DNA of 64,000 nucleotides from Nocardia fusca NBRC 14340 (GCF_001618425.1 NZ_BDCU01000027.1:186001-250000), one strand, 5' to 3'; counted from the first letter of the stretch, positions 35,480 through 47,858 are shown. Notes: generated from the sequence alone by a model not told the origin. Translations and numbers: made by a program.

Positions 35480-36852
35480 CCGGAGCCGATGCCCCCACCG
35501 GTGCCGGATCGGGATCATCGGGCCGGTACGCGGGAACCGTGGCGGCACCGGTCCCCGCCCACCGCGATCGGTGGGAGCAGCGGATCCTCGCCGATCCGCA
35601 GCTCCTGGGCGATATCGCTTTCGCGGTCGGGGGCCCGTTCCATCTGATGTATCCCGCCCGCGTGGTCGACAATATCCGAGGTTTCCAGCGGGTTTTCACC
35701 GAGTCCGGGGTCACCGGCGCGGTGTACTACGGCAAGAAGGCCAACAAGGCGGCCTGTGTGGCACGGGCCTGCGCCACCGCCGGGGCCGGTATCGATGTAT
35801 CCAGTACCGGCGAACTCACCGCCGCACTCGGACAGGGCATCCGTGGCGCGGATCTGCTGGTCACCGGCCCCGAGAAAACCGACGATCTGCACTGGCTGGC
35901 CGCCCGGCACGGATGCCTGATCGCCGTGGACAGTATCGGCGAGCTGAAACGCCTGGCCGCCCTGGATATCCCGGTCCGGATACTGCTGCGTGCGTTGCCC
36001 CCGGCCTCGGCCAGCCGGTTCGGTATGTCGGCCGAGGAACTCGATCACGCCGTTTCCGAATCGGCCGACTATCCGTCGATCTCCCTGCAGGGGTTCAGTT
36101 TCCATCTCTCCGGTTACGACCCGATCCCCCGCGCCGAAATGGCCGGGCAATTGCTCGACCGGTGTCGCGCCGCACGGGCACTGGGCCATCCGGCCACCAC
36201 CGTTTCCATCGGTGGCGGGTTCGGTGTCGATTACGTTCCCGCCGCCGACTGGGCGGAGTTCCGGGAACAGGTGACCCGCCGCTGGTTCCATTCCGGAAAA
36301 GCATTCGAGTCGTACTATCCGTATTCCTTTCCCGAACCCGGCCCCGCCATGCTCACCGCGATTCTCGGACGCGACGATCTCGCCGGCCGCCTGCGGCGCA
36401 TGGAGACGACCCTGGCGGTCGAACCGGGCCGGGCCCTGCTGGACCGGGCGGGCAGCACGGTTTTCCGGGTACAGGGCGGCAAGACCCGCCACGAACACGG
36501 GCAGCCCTACCGGATCCTGACCGTGGACGGTACGAGCCTGAGCCTTTCCGAACAATGGTTCGACAGCGAATACCTTCCGGACCCGGTGCTCTGGCCGGAC
36601 CGCCCCGGGACCCCGACCGCCACGGTCGTCGGCGCCGCCACCTGTCTCGAATCGGACATGCTGAGCTGGCGCCGGATCCCGCTGCCCCGCGCGGCCGAGG
36701 CCGGCGATCTGCTGATCTACCCGAATACCGCCGGTTATCAGATGGATTCCAACGAATCGCCCTTTCACGAATTGCCCCTCCCGCCGAAGGTGGTGCTCTC
36801 CGAAGCGCCGGGCGGCCGGTATCGCTGGGCTCTCGATCAATCCCGTCACTGA
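35470..36852 (+). CDS. PLP-dependent decarboxylase (SbnH/DapDC fold type III)
   Basis: A 460-residue fold-III decarboxylase of the diaminopimelate/ornithine family. The Schiff-base lysine is K90 in YYGKKANKAA, HLSGYDP and SIGGGFGVDY bind PLP phosphate, and C392 in ATCLESDML is the catalytic cysteine region. In staphyloferrin B clusters the equivalent SbnH decarboxylates a citryl-diaminopropionate intermediate. It is not the housekeeping LysA by context. It starts inside the SbnB-like gene and is followed by a 57-nt gap before the SbnA-like gene. Confidence 0.85.
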   Translation: MGLTGADAPTGAGSGSSGRYAGTVAAPVPAHRDRWEQRILADPQLLGDIAFAVGGPFHLMYPARVVDNIRGFQRVFTESGVTGAVYYGKKANKAACVARACATAGAGIDVSSTGELTAALGQGIRGADLLVTGPEKTDDLHWLAARHGCLIAVDSIGELKRLAALDIPVRILLRALPPASASRFGMSAEELDHAVSESADYPSISLQGFSFHLSGYDPIPRAEMAGQLLDRCRAARALGHPATTVSIGGGFGVDYVPAADWAEFREQVTRRWFHSGKAFESYYPYSFPEPGPAMLTAILGRDDLAGRLRRMETTLAVEPGRALLDRAGSTVFRVQGGKTRHEHGQPYRILTVDGTSLSLSEQWFDSEYLPDPVLWPDRPGTPTATVVGAATCLESDMLSWRRIPLPRAAEAGDLLIYPNTAGYQMDSNESPFHELPLPPKVVLSEAPGGRYRWALDQSRH

Positions 36853-36909
36853 GACCGTCGGCCCCCGGTCTCTTCGCATTGCCCGTTATCGACGCCCAGG
36901 AGATCCGCC

Positions 36910-38046
36910 ATGTCCCTCGTCACCCGTGTCACGGACCTGATCGGCCGCACCCCGCTCTTCGAATTGGCCGCCACCGGGTCCGGCACTCGATTACTCCTCA
37001 AGCTGGAACAGTTCAATCCGACCGGCGCCGCCAAGATCCGGATGGCGCGGGAAATGGTTCTCGACGCGGAGCGTCGGGGTCTGCTGCGCGAGGGCGGACA
37101 TATCATCGAATCCACATCCGGAAATACCGGGCTCGGTCTCGCGGTGGTCGCCGCCGAACGCGGCTATCGTTTCACTGCGGTAGTCGACCATCACGCGAGT
37201 AAGGACAAATTGCGGGCGATGCGGGCAATGGGCGCGGAGCTGATTTTCGTCGCCGACGACGGCGACGACAACCTGGCGACCTCGGCGCGTGAGGATCACG
37301 CGGCCGCGCTGGCGGCCGCGCAGCCCGACGCGTTCTTCACCGAACAGCACAACAACGACGCCAATGCCGTGGGCTACTACGCGGTGGCCGAGGAACTACT
37401 GGCCGAGGTGGACCGGGTCGATATCCTGCTGTCCGCGGTCGGTACCGGAGGTTCCCTGTTCGGTACCGCGACGCGGCTGCGGCAGCTGGGATGTGCGCCG
37501 CGGGTGATCGGCGTGGAACCGGTCGGCTCGATCGCTTTCGGCGGACCGGGCGGGCCGTACTGGCAGTCGGGCACCGGCACCCCGCCTGGTGCCACCATCG
37601 GTACGGCCGTGGACTATGACCTGCTCGACGAGGGCGTGAAGGTGACCGACCGGGCCGCGTTCGCCACCTGCCGCGCGGTATCGCGGCGGCTGGGCCTGAT
37701 GCTCGGCGGTTCGGCGGGCGGTTCGGTCCATGCCGCGCTGACCCGGCTCGAGGAGTTCCCGGCCGGGTCCACCGTGGTCACCATCGTCTGCGACGGCGGC
37801 GAGAAGTATCTCGACACCGTCTTCGACGACGACTGGATGGCCGCCCGCGAATTGCTCGATACCGAGACCGAACGCGAAGTCCACGCCATGCTGACGCGCT
37901 ATGCCCCCGCGAACCGGGGCAATCATCCGGTGGGGGCGGCCGTTTTGAACGATGCCGCGGCCGGGAATACCCACGCCGTCCGAGTCGGCCGACCGGGCGA
38001 ACACGAACATACGGAGGAACCGGACACTATGGTGCGGGCCCGGTGA
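36910..38046 (+). CDS. SbnA-like cysteine-synthase-fold enzyme
   Basis: A 378-residue fold-II PLP enzyme. K42 lies in NPTGAAKIRMARE, the loop STSGNTG is at about 68-74, and SAVGTGGSLFG holds the phosphate. This is the cysteine synthase fold. With an SbnB-like partner it should be the SbnA type, joining O-phosphoserine and glutamate as the first step to L-2,3-diaminopropionate. A C-terminal extension of about 60 residues has no obvious domain. Its stop overlaps the MATE start as GTGA. Confidence 0.84.
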   Translation: MSLVTRVTDLIGRTPLFELAATGSGTRLLLKLEQFNPTGAAKIRMAREMVLDAERRGLLREGGHIIESTSGNTGLGLAVVAAERGYRFTAVVDHHASKDKLRAMRAMGAELIFVADDGDDNLATSAREDHAAALAAAQPDAFFTEQHNNDANAVGYYAVAEELLAEVDRVDILLSAVGTGGSLFGTATRLRQLGCAPRVIGVEPVGSIAFGGPGGPYWQSGTGTPPGATIGTAVDYDLLDEGVKVTDRAAFATCRAVSRRLGLMLGGSAGGSVHAALTRLEEFPAGSTVVTIVCDGGEKYLDTVFDDDWMAARELLDTETEREVHAMLTRYAPANRGNHPVGAAVLNDAAAGNTHAVRVGRPGEHEHTEEPDTMVRAR

Positions 38047-39461
38047 TCAGCACACCCCTCTCGCGAATTCGTCCCGACAGCCGACTGGCCGCCCCGGCCG
38101 GTCTGGCCGCCCTGGCCGCTCCCATCGCGCTCACCCAGCTGGCGCAGGTCGCCGTATCCACCACCAATATCGCCCTGATGGGCAGCCTGGGTGTGCGCGC
38201 GGTCGCGGCGGGCGGGCTGGCCCTGGTGCTGTTCAATCAGATCCGCACCATGTGCGTCGGGTTGATCACCGGCAGCGGCAACCAGATCGCGGCCGCGGTG
38301 GGCGCCGCCGGTAAACGCGGTGACGATCCCGGCCCCGAGGTCCGTGAGGTGGTGCGGTCGAGTTTCCTGATCGCCACCGTCGCAGGTCTGCTCGGCGGCG
38401 CGGTACTCATCGGGCTGGGGTGGTCGCTACAGTGGCTCGGCCAGGACGCCGGAGTGCTGGCCGAGGCCCGGCCGTTGATGGTCGCCCTGGCCCCCGGCCT
38501 GCTGCCCTGCCTGTGGTTCCAGGTGCTGCGCCAGTACTCGGTGGGCATGCAGCGGCCACAGGCGCTGCTGGCGGTGACTCTCGGTTCCATCGCGGTCAAT
38601 CTCGTGCTGGCCCTGGCGCTGATCCACGGCTGGGCCGGATTGCCCGCTCTCGGGCTGACCGGTGTCGGGGTGGCGACCTCACTGGTCTTTCTGCTCATGT
38701 TCGCCGTGTTCTGGACGATGGTGCGCCGCGATCCCGAACTCGGCGCCACCCTGCCGATCCGGCCGTGGCCGGTGCGGATGACGACCGTGCGCGGCGAACT
38801 GCGGCTGGGCACACCCATCGCCCTCACCTATGGGTCGGAAGCCGGGATGTTCTCGGTACTCGCGCTGGTCATGGGGGCGCTCGGCCCCGCGGCGCTGGCC
38901 GCCCACAATGTCGTGTACCAGGTGATCTACATCGTGTTCCAGATCGCCATCGGCATCTCGCACGGCGCGTCGGTCCTGGTCAGCCATAGTGTCGCCAGGA
39001 ACGAGACCGCGGACGCCCGGGGCCTGGCCCGGCTGGCACTCCGGTTCGCCGGAGTGGTCACGCTGGTCACCGGCCTGGCCTATGTGTTCGTCCCCGACCT
39101 GGTGCTGCGCCCGTTCCTCGATCCCACCGACTCCGCGACCGTGGAACTGGCCCGGTCGCTGCTGCTCATCGGTATCGTGCTGCAGTTCTTCGACGCGGCC
39201 CAGAACATCGGCACCGGGCTGCTGCGCGGCCTGCAGGCCACCAACGCGGGTTTCCGGCTGTCGGTGGTCGGCTACTGGATCGTCGGACTCCCGACAGCGC
39301 TGCTGCTGGCCTACCCGGCCGGATTGGGCGCGGCCGGCGTCTGGTGGGGGCTGACCGCAGGCCTGGCCGCCACCGCCGCACTCATGGTGCGCAAATACTT
39401 CAGCCTGCTCGACGAGCACGACGCACTGCTCGCTCCCCACCGGCGGGAGACAGTAAGTTAG
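38043..39461 (+). CDS. MATE-family efflux transporter
   Basis: A 472-residue membrane protein with about 12 helices in two similar halves, starting MISTPLSRIRPDSRLAAP, then APIALTQLAQVAVSTTNIAL. This pattern is that of the MATE/DinF family, which exports drugs or natural products using an ion gradient. Its GTGA overlap with the SbnA-like gene makes it the likely exporter of the operon's product. Its stop lies in an iron-box-like sequence ahead of the flavodoxin gene. Confidence 0.88.
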   Translation: MISTPLSRIRPDSRLAAPAGLAALAAPIALTQLAQVAVSTTNIALMGSLGVRAVAAGGLALVLFNQIRTMCVGLITGSGNQIAAAVGAAGKRGDDPGPEVREVVRSSFLIATVAGLLGGAVLIGLGWSLQWLGQDAGVLAEARPLMVALAPGLLPCLWFQVLRQYSVGMQRPQALLAVTLGSIAVNLVLALALIHGWAGLPALGLTGVGVATSLVFLLMFAVFWTMVRRDPELGATLPIRPWPVRMTTVRGELRLGTPIALTYGSEAGMFSVLALVMGALGPAALAAHNVVYQVIYIVFQIAIGISHGASVLVSHSVARNETADARGLARLALRFAGVVTLVTGLAYVFVPDLVLRPFLDPTDSATVELARSLLLIGIVLQFFDAAQNIGTGLLRGLQATNAGFRLSVVGYWIVGLPTALLLAYPAGLGAAGVWWGLTAGLAATAALMVRKYFSLLDEHDALLAPHRRETVS

Positions 39462-39476
39462 GATTGCCTCTCCAAA
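39458..39476. promoter_or_regulatory. Weak iron-box-like sequence before flavodoxin
   Basis: TTAGGATTGCCTCTCCAAA keeps the TTAGG half and some of the second half of the IdeR consensus (about 12-13 of 19). It overlaps the MATE stop and lies 22 bp before the flavodoxin start. Its weaker match makes function uncertain. Confidence 0.4.
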
Positions 39477-39498
39477 GTTTGAGCGGAAGGAGTACGCG

Positions 39499-39957
39499 GT
39501 GCGTATCGTCGTCCTGTTCGGTTCGGAGATGGGCACAGCGGAGACGGTGGCCGAGGGTATTGCCGAGGAACTGGCCGAACACGAGGTCGCCGTCTTCGAT
39601 ATGAGCGAGTTCGATATCACCGGACTCGACCGGGAGATCTTCCACATCATCGTGTGTTCCACCTATGGCGAGGGCGATCTGCCCACCGGGGCCGAACCGT
39701 TCTTCGAGGCCCTCGACGCGCATCGCCCCGATCTGACCGGGCTGCGTTTCGCGGTGTTCGGGCTCGGCGATTCGGTCTACGACCACACCTTCAACCGGGG
39801 CGGGGAGATCGCCGCCGAGAAACTCACCGGGTTCGGCGGTGTGCAGATCGGCGAGCACGCCCGCCACGACGCGTCCGGTGAGACCAAAGCCGCCGTGCTG
39901 GGTCGCGCATGGGTCCGGACCCTCCCCTTGGAGTCCGCGACCCTCACCCCCGCCTGA
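39499..39957 (+). CDS. Flavodoxin-domain protein
   Basis: A 152-residue FMN-binding flavodoxin. The phosphate loop is FGSEMGTAETVAE at the N-terminus. STYGEGDLPTGA and FGLGDSVYDHTFN frame the isoalloxazine ring. Flavodoxins replace iron-sulphur ferredoxins under iron shortage, so its place after an iron-boxed operon is coherent; it could also reduce an iron chelate. GTG 39499 follows AAGGAG, 37 bp after the MATE gene. Confidence 0.85.
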   Translation: MRIVVLFGSEMGTAETVAEGIAEELAEHEVAVFDMSEFDITGLDREIFHIIVCSTYGEGDLPTGAEPFFEALDAHRPDLTGLRFAVFGLGDSVYDHTFNRGGEIAAEKLTGFGGVQIGEHARHDASGETKAAVLGRAWVRTLPLESATLTPA

Positions 39958-40207
39958 CCCGCCCATCCCGGAAACCCGTGGGCCCCGACGACACCCCGCC
40001 CGCCGCCTCCGAGATCCCCGAAGGGGCTTCTCCACCTCCCGTTCTGAGGGTCTCCTTGCCCGTGCCGCCCGGTTTCCGGGCGACACCAAGGTGTTTCGGC
40101 GCAGGTCGGGGGCCGGTACTTCCTCCGCGCGTGTCGGCGCCGACCTCTAGACTGGTGCATGGTACGGCACATCCCTGCCGCACCACGTCGATCCAGGAGG
40201 GGACGAT

Positions 40208-40690
40208 ATGGCAGCCGGAATCAGTTCTGCGGAGAATCCCACAACCGACCATCCCGAGCTGGATGCGCTGCCGGAATGGCCGCAGGAGACGATCGCGGTT
40301 CTGGTCACCACCGATCCCGCGCCGCACGCCATCCCGGTGTCGTGGCCGGTGCGCGCCGGCGACCGGCGAATCCTGCTGAGTCTCAAATTCGATCGCGGCT
40401 CACTGGCCCGGTTACGCGAACGGCCGCAGGTGGCGCTGCTCATTCTGGGCGGCGGGAATGTGGCGCTGTGCGCCCGGGGCGCGGCCAAGGTCATCGCCGA
40501 GGAGATGCCCGGCGCCGACGACTATGTAGCGGTCCGCCTCGATGTGGATGTGATCGACGATCACCGGCAGTCGGCTTTCGCGGTCGCACAGGGGATCCAG
40601 CGCACGGTGCTCGACGACAGCGAACTGCGCGCCCTGGAGCACCGGGTGGCGACGCTGAAGTCCTGGGCGGAGAACGAAGAGAAAATCTGA
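40208..40690 (+). CDS. Pyridoxamine 5'-phosphate oxidase-like split-barrel protein
   Basis: A 160-residue FMN- or F420-binding split-barrel protein. The segments TIAVLVTTDPAPHAIPVSW and GDRRILLSLKFDRGSLARLRERPQVAL are typical of this family, which includes reductases and flavin-storage proteins. The substrate cannot be read from sequence. ATG 40208 follows AGGAGGGG. The 250-bp gap before it shows no gene. Confidence 0.78.
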   Translation: MAAGISSAENPTTDHPELDALPEWPQETIAVLVTTDPAPHAIPVSWPVRAGDRRILLSLKFDRGSLARLRERPQVALLILGGGNVALCARGAAKVIAEEMPGADDYVAVRLDVDVIDDHRQSAFAVAQGIQRTVLDDSELRALEHRVATLKSWAENEEKI

Positions 40691-40708
40691 GCCGGACCGC
40701 CCCGGCTC
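40689..40708 (+). terminator. Hairpin after the split-barrel gene
   Basis: A 7-bp stem (GAGCCGG, 40689-40695, complement 40702-40708) with a 6-nt loop overlaps the stop codon. A short but well-placed terminator candidate. Confidence 0.5.
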
Positions 40709-40914
40709 ACCACCTCGGGTGTTTCCGGCGCTTCGCTCGGTGCGGCGCTTTGTGACATCCGATCGCCGGATGATTCCGGCGGCGCAACATCCCTCGCGTC
40801 CGGGCGCCTTCCATCGGTGACCCGGCGCGGTCGTCGTCGGGCGCGACGGCACCGATGGTTCCGCACGCCCGCCGCCGTGATCATCGGGCGCTCAGGCGCC
40901 ACGGGAAGGAGAAC

Positions 40915-41490
40915 ATGAGCGTCAACCTGGCCAAAGGCGGCAATGTCTCGCTGTCCAAACAGGCCCCCAATCTGACCAAGATCGCCGTCGGACTCGGCTG
41001 GGATGTGCGCACCACCGTGGGCGCCGACTACGACCTGGATGCCAGCGCCCTGGCCACCGGACCGAATCTGAAGGTCCTCTCCGATCAGCATTTCATCTTC
41101 TACAACAACCTCCGGTCCCCGGAGGGCAGCATCGAGCACACCGGTGACAATGTCACCGGTGAGGGCGACGGCGACGACGAGGTGATCAATGTCGATCTGG
41201 CCAATACGCCGGAGACGATCACCAACATCTTTTTCCCGGTCTCCATCCACGATGCCGATCAGCGCGGCCAGTCCTTCGGCCAGATCCGCAACGCCTATAT
41301 CCGGGTGGTCGATCTGAACACCGGCGCCGAACTCGCCCGCTACGACCTCTCCGAGGACGCCTCCTCCGAAACCGCCATGGTGTTCGGCGAACTCTATCGC
41401 CGTCAGGGCGAATGGAAGTTCCGGGCGATCGGTCAGGGCTACGCCTCGGGTCTGGCCGGTATCGCGCGCGACTACGGAGTGAACGTCTGA
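40915..41490 (+). CDS. TerD-family protein
   Basis: A 191-residue TerD/calcium-binding stress protein, starting MSVNLAKGGNVSLSKQAPNL. It has the family's YDLDASAL and acidic GEGDGDDEVINVDL segments and ends with GIARDYGVNV. TerD proteins belong to tellurite-resistance and stress modules of unclear mechanism. ATG 40915 has AAGGAG 5 nt upstream. No terB or terC is adjacent, and it is followed by a non-coding stretch and a toxin-antitoxin pair. Confidence 0.92.
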   Translation: MSVNLAKGGNVSLSKQAPNLTKIAVGLGWDVRTTVGADYDLDASALATGPNLKVLSDQHFIFYNNLRSPEGSIEHTGDNVTGEGDGDDEVINVDLANTPETITNIFFPVSIHDADQRGQSFGQIRNAYIRVVDLNTGAELARYDLSEDASSETAMVFGELYRRQGEWKFRAIGQGYASGLAGIARDYGVNV

Positions 41491-41803
41491 GCTCGTCGTT
41501 CAACCTACATTCGTAGGGACCCGTCGCCGGTTGCCACGAATGTATGGTCCTGGACACGACGGCCTGTTGACGGCGCCGTCCGGTTCGTCGGGCTCGTGGA
41601 TCGTGCAACTGGAACGCGCGGTGACCCTGGTGTGTTGCTTAGCCTCGATCCGGCCGAAGCGGTTGTGACGGAGATCGAGGTGCTCGACGGTCGCGATTTG
41701 GGCTGACCGAACCCGACAGCCTCGCCGATCGCCATAGCGTTCATCAACCGTGCAGGACGACCACCGTCTTGACGTGCGCGTTTTACTGCCCCACACTGGC
41801 TGT
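41491..41803. other. Intergenic stretch with dyads and a possible gene remnant
   Basis: No intact gene is supported. A 9-bp inverted repeat (TACATTCGT and ACGAATGTA) lies just after terD. The terD frame stays open past its stop to 41706 and reads protein-like (for example LSLDPAEAVVTEIEVLDG), but only a short internal GTG start exists. It may be a decayed gene. Confidence 0.35.
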
Positions 41804-42181
41804 ATGACACCTGTAAGACAGGATGCAGGCGGGCAGAGAGCTGCAGGTAAGCGCGTGGCGAAGCCCTCCCGGAAGCGGACCACGAAGAAAGCCGCACCGG
41901 CGGAGCGGGACGCGGCGGCTTTCGGCCGCAGTCGTCTGGCGCAGGTCCGGTTACGTGACGACGAGGTGCGGGCACTCGAGCGGGTCATGCGGACTCTCGA
42001 TCTCACCTCGACCTCAGATGCCTTGCGCGAAGGACTGAAGCTCTTGGCCAAGGAGGCTGCGGAGGTGGGGGCGGCCGAAGAGATCCGGGCTTTCTATGGG
42101 GAGCAGCCCGCGCCACTACCCGCCGGTGTCGCCGAACCAAGTGATTCCGAGCTCGCGGCCGCGGATGATATGCGGTGGTGA
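41804..42181 (+). CDS. Antitoxin with ribbon-helix-helix-like domain
   Basis: A 125-residue protein. The N-terminal 40 residues are Lys/Arg-rich. A ribbon-helix-helix-like segment follows (RLAQVRLRDDEVRALER, then TSTSDALREGLKLLAKEA), and an acidic C-terminus ends AADDMRW. A basic DNA-binding half with an acidic tail is typical of an antitoxin that binds DNA and masks the toxin. It overlaps the MazF/PemK gene by 4 nt. The start could also be the GTG at 41856. Confidence 0.72.
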   Translation: MTPVRQDAGGQRAAGKRVAKPSRKRTTKKAAPAERDAAAFGRSRLAQVRLRDDEVRALERVMRTLDLTSTSDALREGLKLLAKEAAEVGAAEEIRAFYGEQPAPLPAGVAEPSDSELAAADDMRW

Positions 42182-42516
42182 ATGTCGGCACGCGACTGCG
42201 GGGCGAGGTCTGGGCCTGCGCTCTACCTCAGCCGGTGGGGGCGCATCCCGTGGTCGTTCTCACGGTCAACCGAATAGCCGAACCGTTGGCTGCTGTGACG
42301 GTCGCGGTGATCACCGGCACCTCGGGTCCCCGAACCACCCATGTTCCGGTCGGACGTGATTCGGGGTTGACCCGGTACGACGAGTCGTACGTGAATTGCG
42401 CCGATCTTCATACGGTGGCGAAGCCGCGGTTGCGGCGAAAACTGGGCCTGCTCGCGCCCAATGAGTTGCGTTGTGTGGAGGACTCGGTGCGGCTGATCCT
42501 CGGACTGCAACCCTGA
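42178..42516 (+). CDS. MazF/PemK-family endoribonuclease toxin
   Basis: A 112-residue toxin of the MazF/PemK fold. It begins (M)NVGTRLRGEVWACALPQP, then HPVVVLTVNR and a central VAVITGTSGPRTTHVPV, which are the family's beta-barrel signatures. It should cleave RNA and arrest growth when released from its antitoxin. GTG 42178 overlaps the antitoxin stop as GTGA. It is convergent with mazG (an unrelated pyrophosphatase despite the name). Confidence 0.82.
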   Translation: MNVGTRLRGEVWACALPQPVGAHPVVVLTVNRIAEPLAAVTVAVITGTSGPRTTHVPVGRDSGLTRYDESYVNCADLHTVAKPRLRRKLGLLAPNELRCVEDSVRLILGLQP

Positions 42517-42549
42517 CTCCGCTTGTCGGCACCCACTGCCGCGCCTGTG

Positions 42550-43301
42550 TCAGTGGCTCGATGGGGCGGTGCCCGGCCAGTACTGGAGCCAGTCGGTTGC
42601 GGAGAGCGGGCGGCGGGCACCCCGGGCGACTTCGGCGGTGTCCTCGGCCCGGCGGATCGCGGCGGCGAAAGCGAGGGCGGCTTTGCGCAATCGCTCTTCG
42701 GCGCTCTCCGGACCGCCCAGGTGGACGATACGCAGATCGTCCGGGATCAGTTCCTCCGGTAGACCGGCCCGCACGCTGCGGGAACAGATCTTCTCCGCCA
42801 GCGCCAGCGCCGGTTGCGCCATGGCGATACCGTCCAGGCAGGAACGCCGCGTCTTCTCCGCGGATTTCTTTTCCTCCCAGGCCTTCTCCTGCGCCGCCAC
42901 TTTCTCCTCGACCGTGACCGCCGCACCGAAACCGTACTCGTCGGGGCCCGCGACCAGATGCGGGCTGCGGTTCACCAGTTTGGCGACCAGCGCGGCGGCC
43001 ACGTCGTCGATGGTGAATTCGCCTGCCGCTTCGGCTATCCGCGAATGGAACAGCACCTGCAACAGCAGATCTCCGAGTTCCTCACGGATCGTCCCGGCGT
43101 CCTCCTGCTGGATCGCGTCGAGCAGTTCGTAGGTCTCCTCCAGCAGATACGGCCGCAGCGAATCGTGGGTCTGGGTGACCTCCCAGCCGCCGAACCGCCA
43201 CAGCCGGTCCATCACCTCGACCGCTTCGGCCAATCCGGCGGCCACGGCGGCGGTTTCCGATTCGAGCACACCCGGCTCGGGCCGGTCGGCACACGCCTCG
43301 C

Positions 43302-43305
<4 letters not shown>
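42550..43305 (-). CDS. mazG: Nucleoside triphosphate pyrophosphohydrolase MazG
   Basis: A 251-residue housekeeping enzyme that hydrolyses NTPs to NMPs. The metal-binding motifs are EETYELLDA and EELGDLLLQVLFH, and DEYGFG and the second-domain segment EKAWEEKKS are present. Its ATG overlaps the mfd stop as ATGA. The mfd-mazG order matches M. tuberculosis Rv1020-Rv1021. Confidence 0.95.
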
Positions 43306-46916
<3,611 letters not shown>

Positions 46917-47048
46917 GTTCTCTCCTGAACGCCGAACGAAAGAATTCCACCGGGCCAGCCGAGTGTATCGACGCGCGTCCAGCGAATTACCAGCGGTCCG
47001 GGCAGAGGCTCGGCCGGTCTGCCGAGGTCAGGCGATCAGCAATGCGAA

Positions 47049-47696
47049 TTACGGCACGTAGCGGCGGAGGCGGCGAGCGGCGAACTCGCGGAAGTACGAC
47101 ACCTTGTCGTCGGGGACGATGGAGGGCAGCAGGAAGTACCAGGCCCGTTCCATGCGCGATGCCATCTGATCGACCGATTCCGTGCCGACCGCCACGATGT
47201 GGATTCCGGTGGTGAGCCCGTACAGCAGCAGGCCGACGGTCTCCGGGTCGAGGTCGGGGAGCAGGTCGCCCTGGGTGATCGCCCGCTCGGAGAGAAGGCG
47301 GTAGGTCTCGCCCCAGGTCTTGGCGATATTGTCGCCGTTGGCGCCGCGGTAGTCGCCGATCTGATGGGTCAGTTTGAGCATGGCGCCGACCATCGGGTCG
47401 TTCATCGACAGATCGGCCACCACATAGGTGATGCCGATGGCGGCCTCGAGGGCGGGGACCCGGGAGTCGAAGAATCCCTTGCAGGACGCGATGAGGCGTT
47501 CGTTGCCCTGGTCGACCACAGCGCGGGCCAGTTCCTCTTTGGACCCGAAGTGAAAGTACAAGGCACCCTTGGTCACGTTGGACTGCGCGATGATCTCGCT
47601 GAGGCTCGCATTGGCGTAACCCAAGCGCAGAAAGACATCGGCAGCGCCCGCGAGAACGGAATCGCGAGTGATCTCCGCGCGCGCTTGCCTAGCCAT
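47049..47696 (-). CDS. TetR-family regulator, gamma-butyrolactone-receptor-like
   Basis: A 215-residue TetR protein. The N-terminal helix-turn-helix (TRDSVLAGAADVFLRLGYANASLSEII, ending SNVTKGALYFHFGSKEELA in two parts) resembles ScbR/ArpA-type butyrolactone receptors. The C-terminal ligand domain is less clear. It may sense a small signalling molecule and repress its own gene. Two direct repeats lie upstream. No butyrolactone synthase is in the window, so the ligand is open. Confidence 0.78.
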   Translation of the reverse strand: MARQARAEITRDSVLAGAADVFLRLGYANASLSEIIAQSNVTKGALYFHFGSKEELARAVVDQGNERLIASCKGFFDSRVPALEAAIGITYVVADLSMNDPMVGAMLKLTHQIGDYRGANGDNIAKTWGETYRLLSERAITQGDLLPDLDPETVGLLLYGLTTGIHIVAVGTESVDQMASRMERAWYFLLPSIVPDDKVSYFREFAARRLRRYVP

Positions 47697-47731
47697 CAGC
47701 TCCGCCTGTCATCCCAATAACCAGCCATCCT

Positions 47732-47763
47732 GAAGTAGACCGACATTGTCGAAGTAGACCGAC
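47732..47763. promoter_or_regulatory. Direct repeats upstream of the TetR gene
   Basis: Two identical 13-bp copies of GAAGTAGACCGAC (47732-47744 and 47751-47763) are 19 bp apart from start to start. A CGAC-ATT-GTCG dyad lies across the first junction. They lie 36-67 bp upstream of the TetR ATG and are a candidate operator. Confidence 0.6.
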
Positions 47764-47858
47764 TTACCGCTCGAACAGCACCCAAAGGATGGGTGAACCG
47801 TACCATCCGTGTTCGCTACGTCTGTCGATTCATCGGCCCGCCCGAGTTCGCCGGTAGT

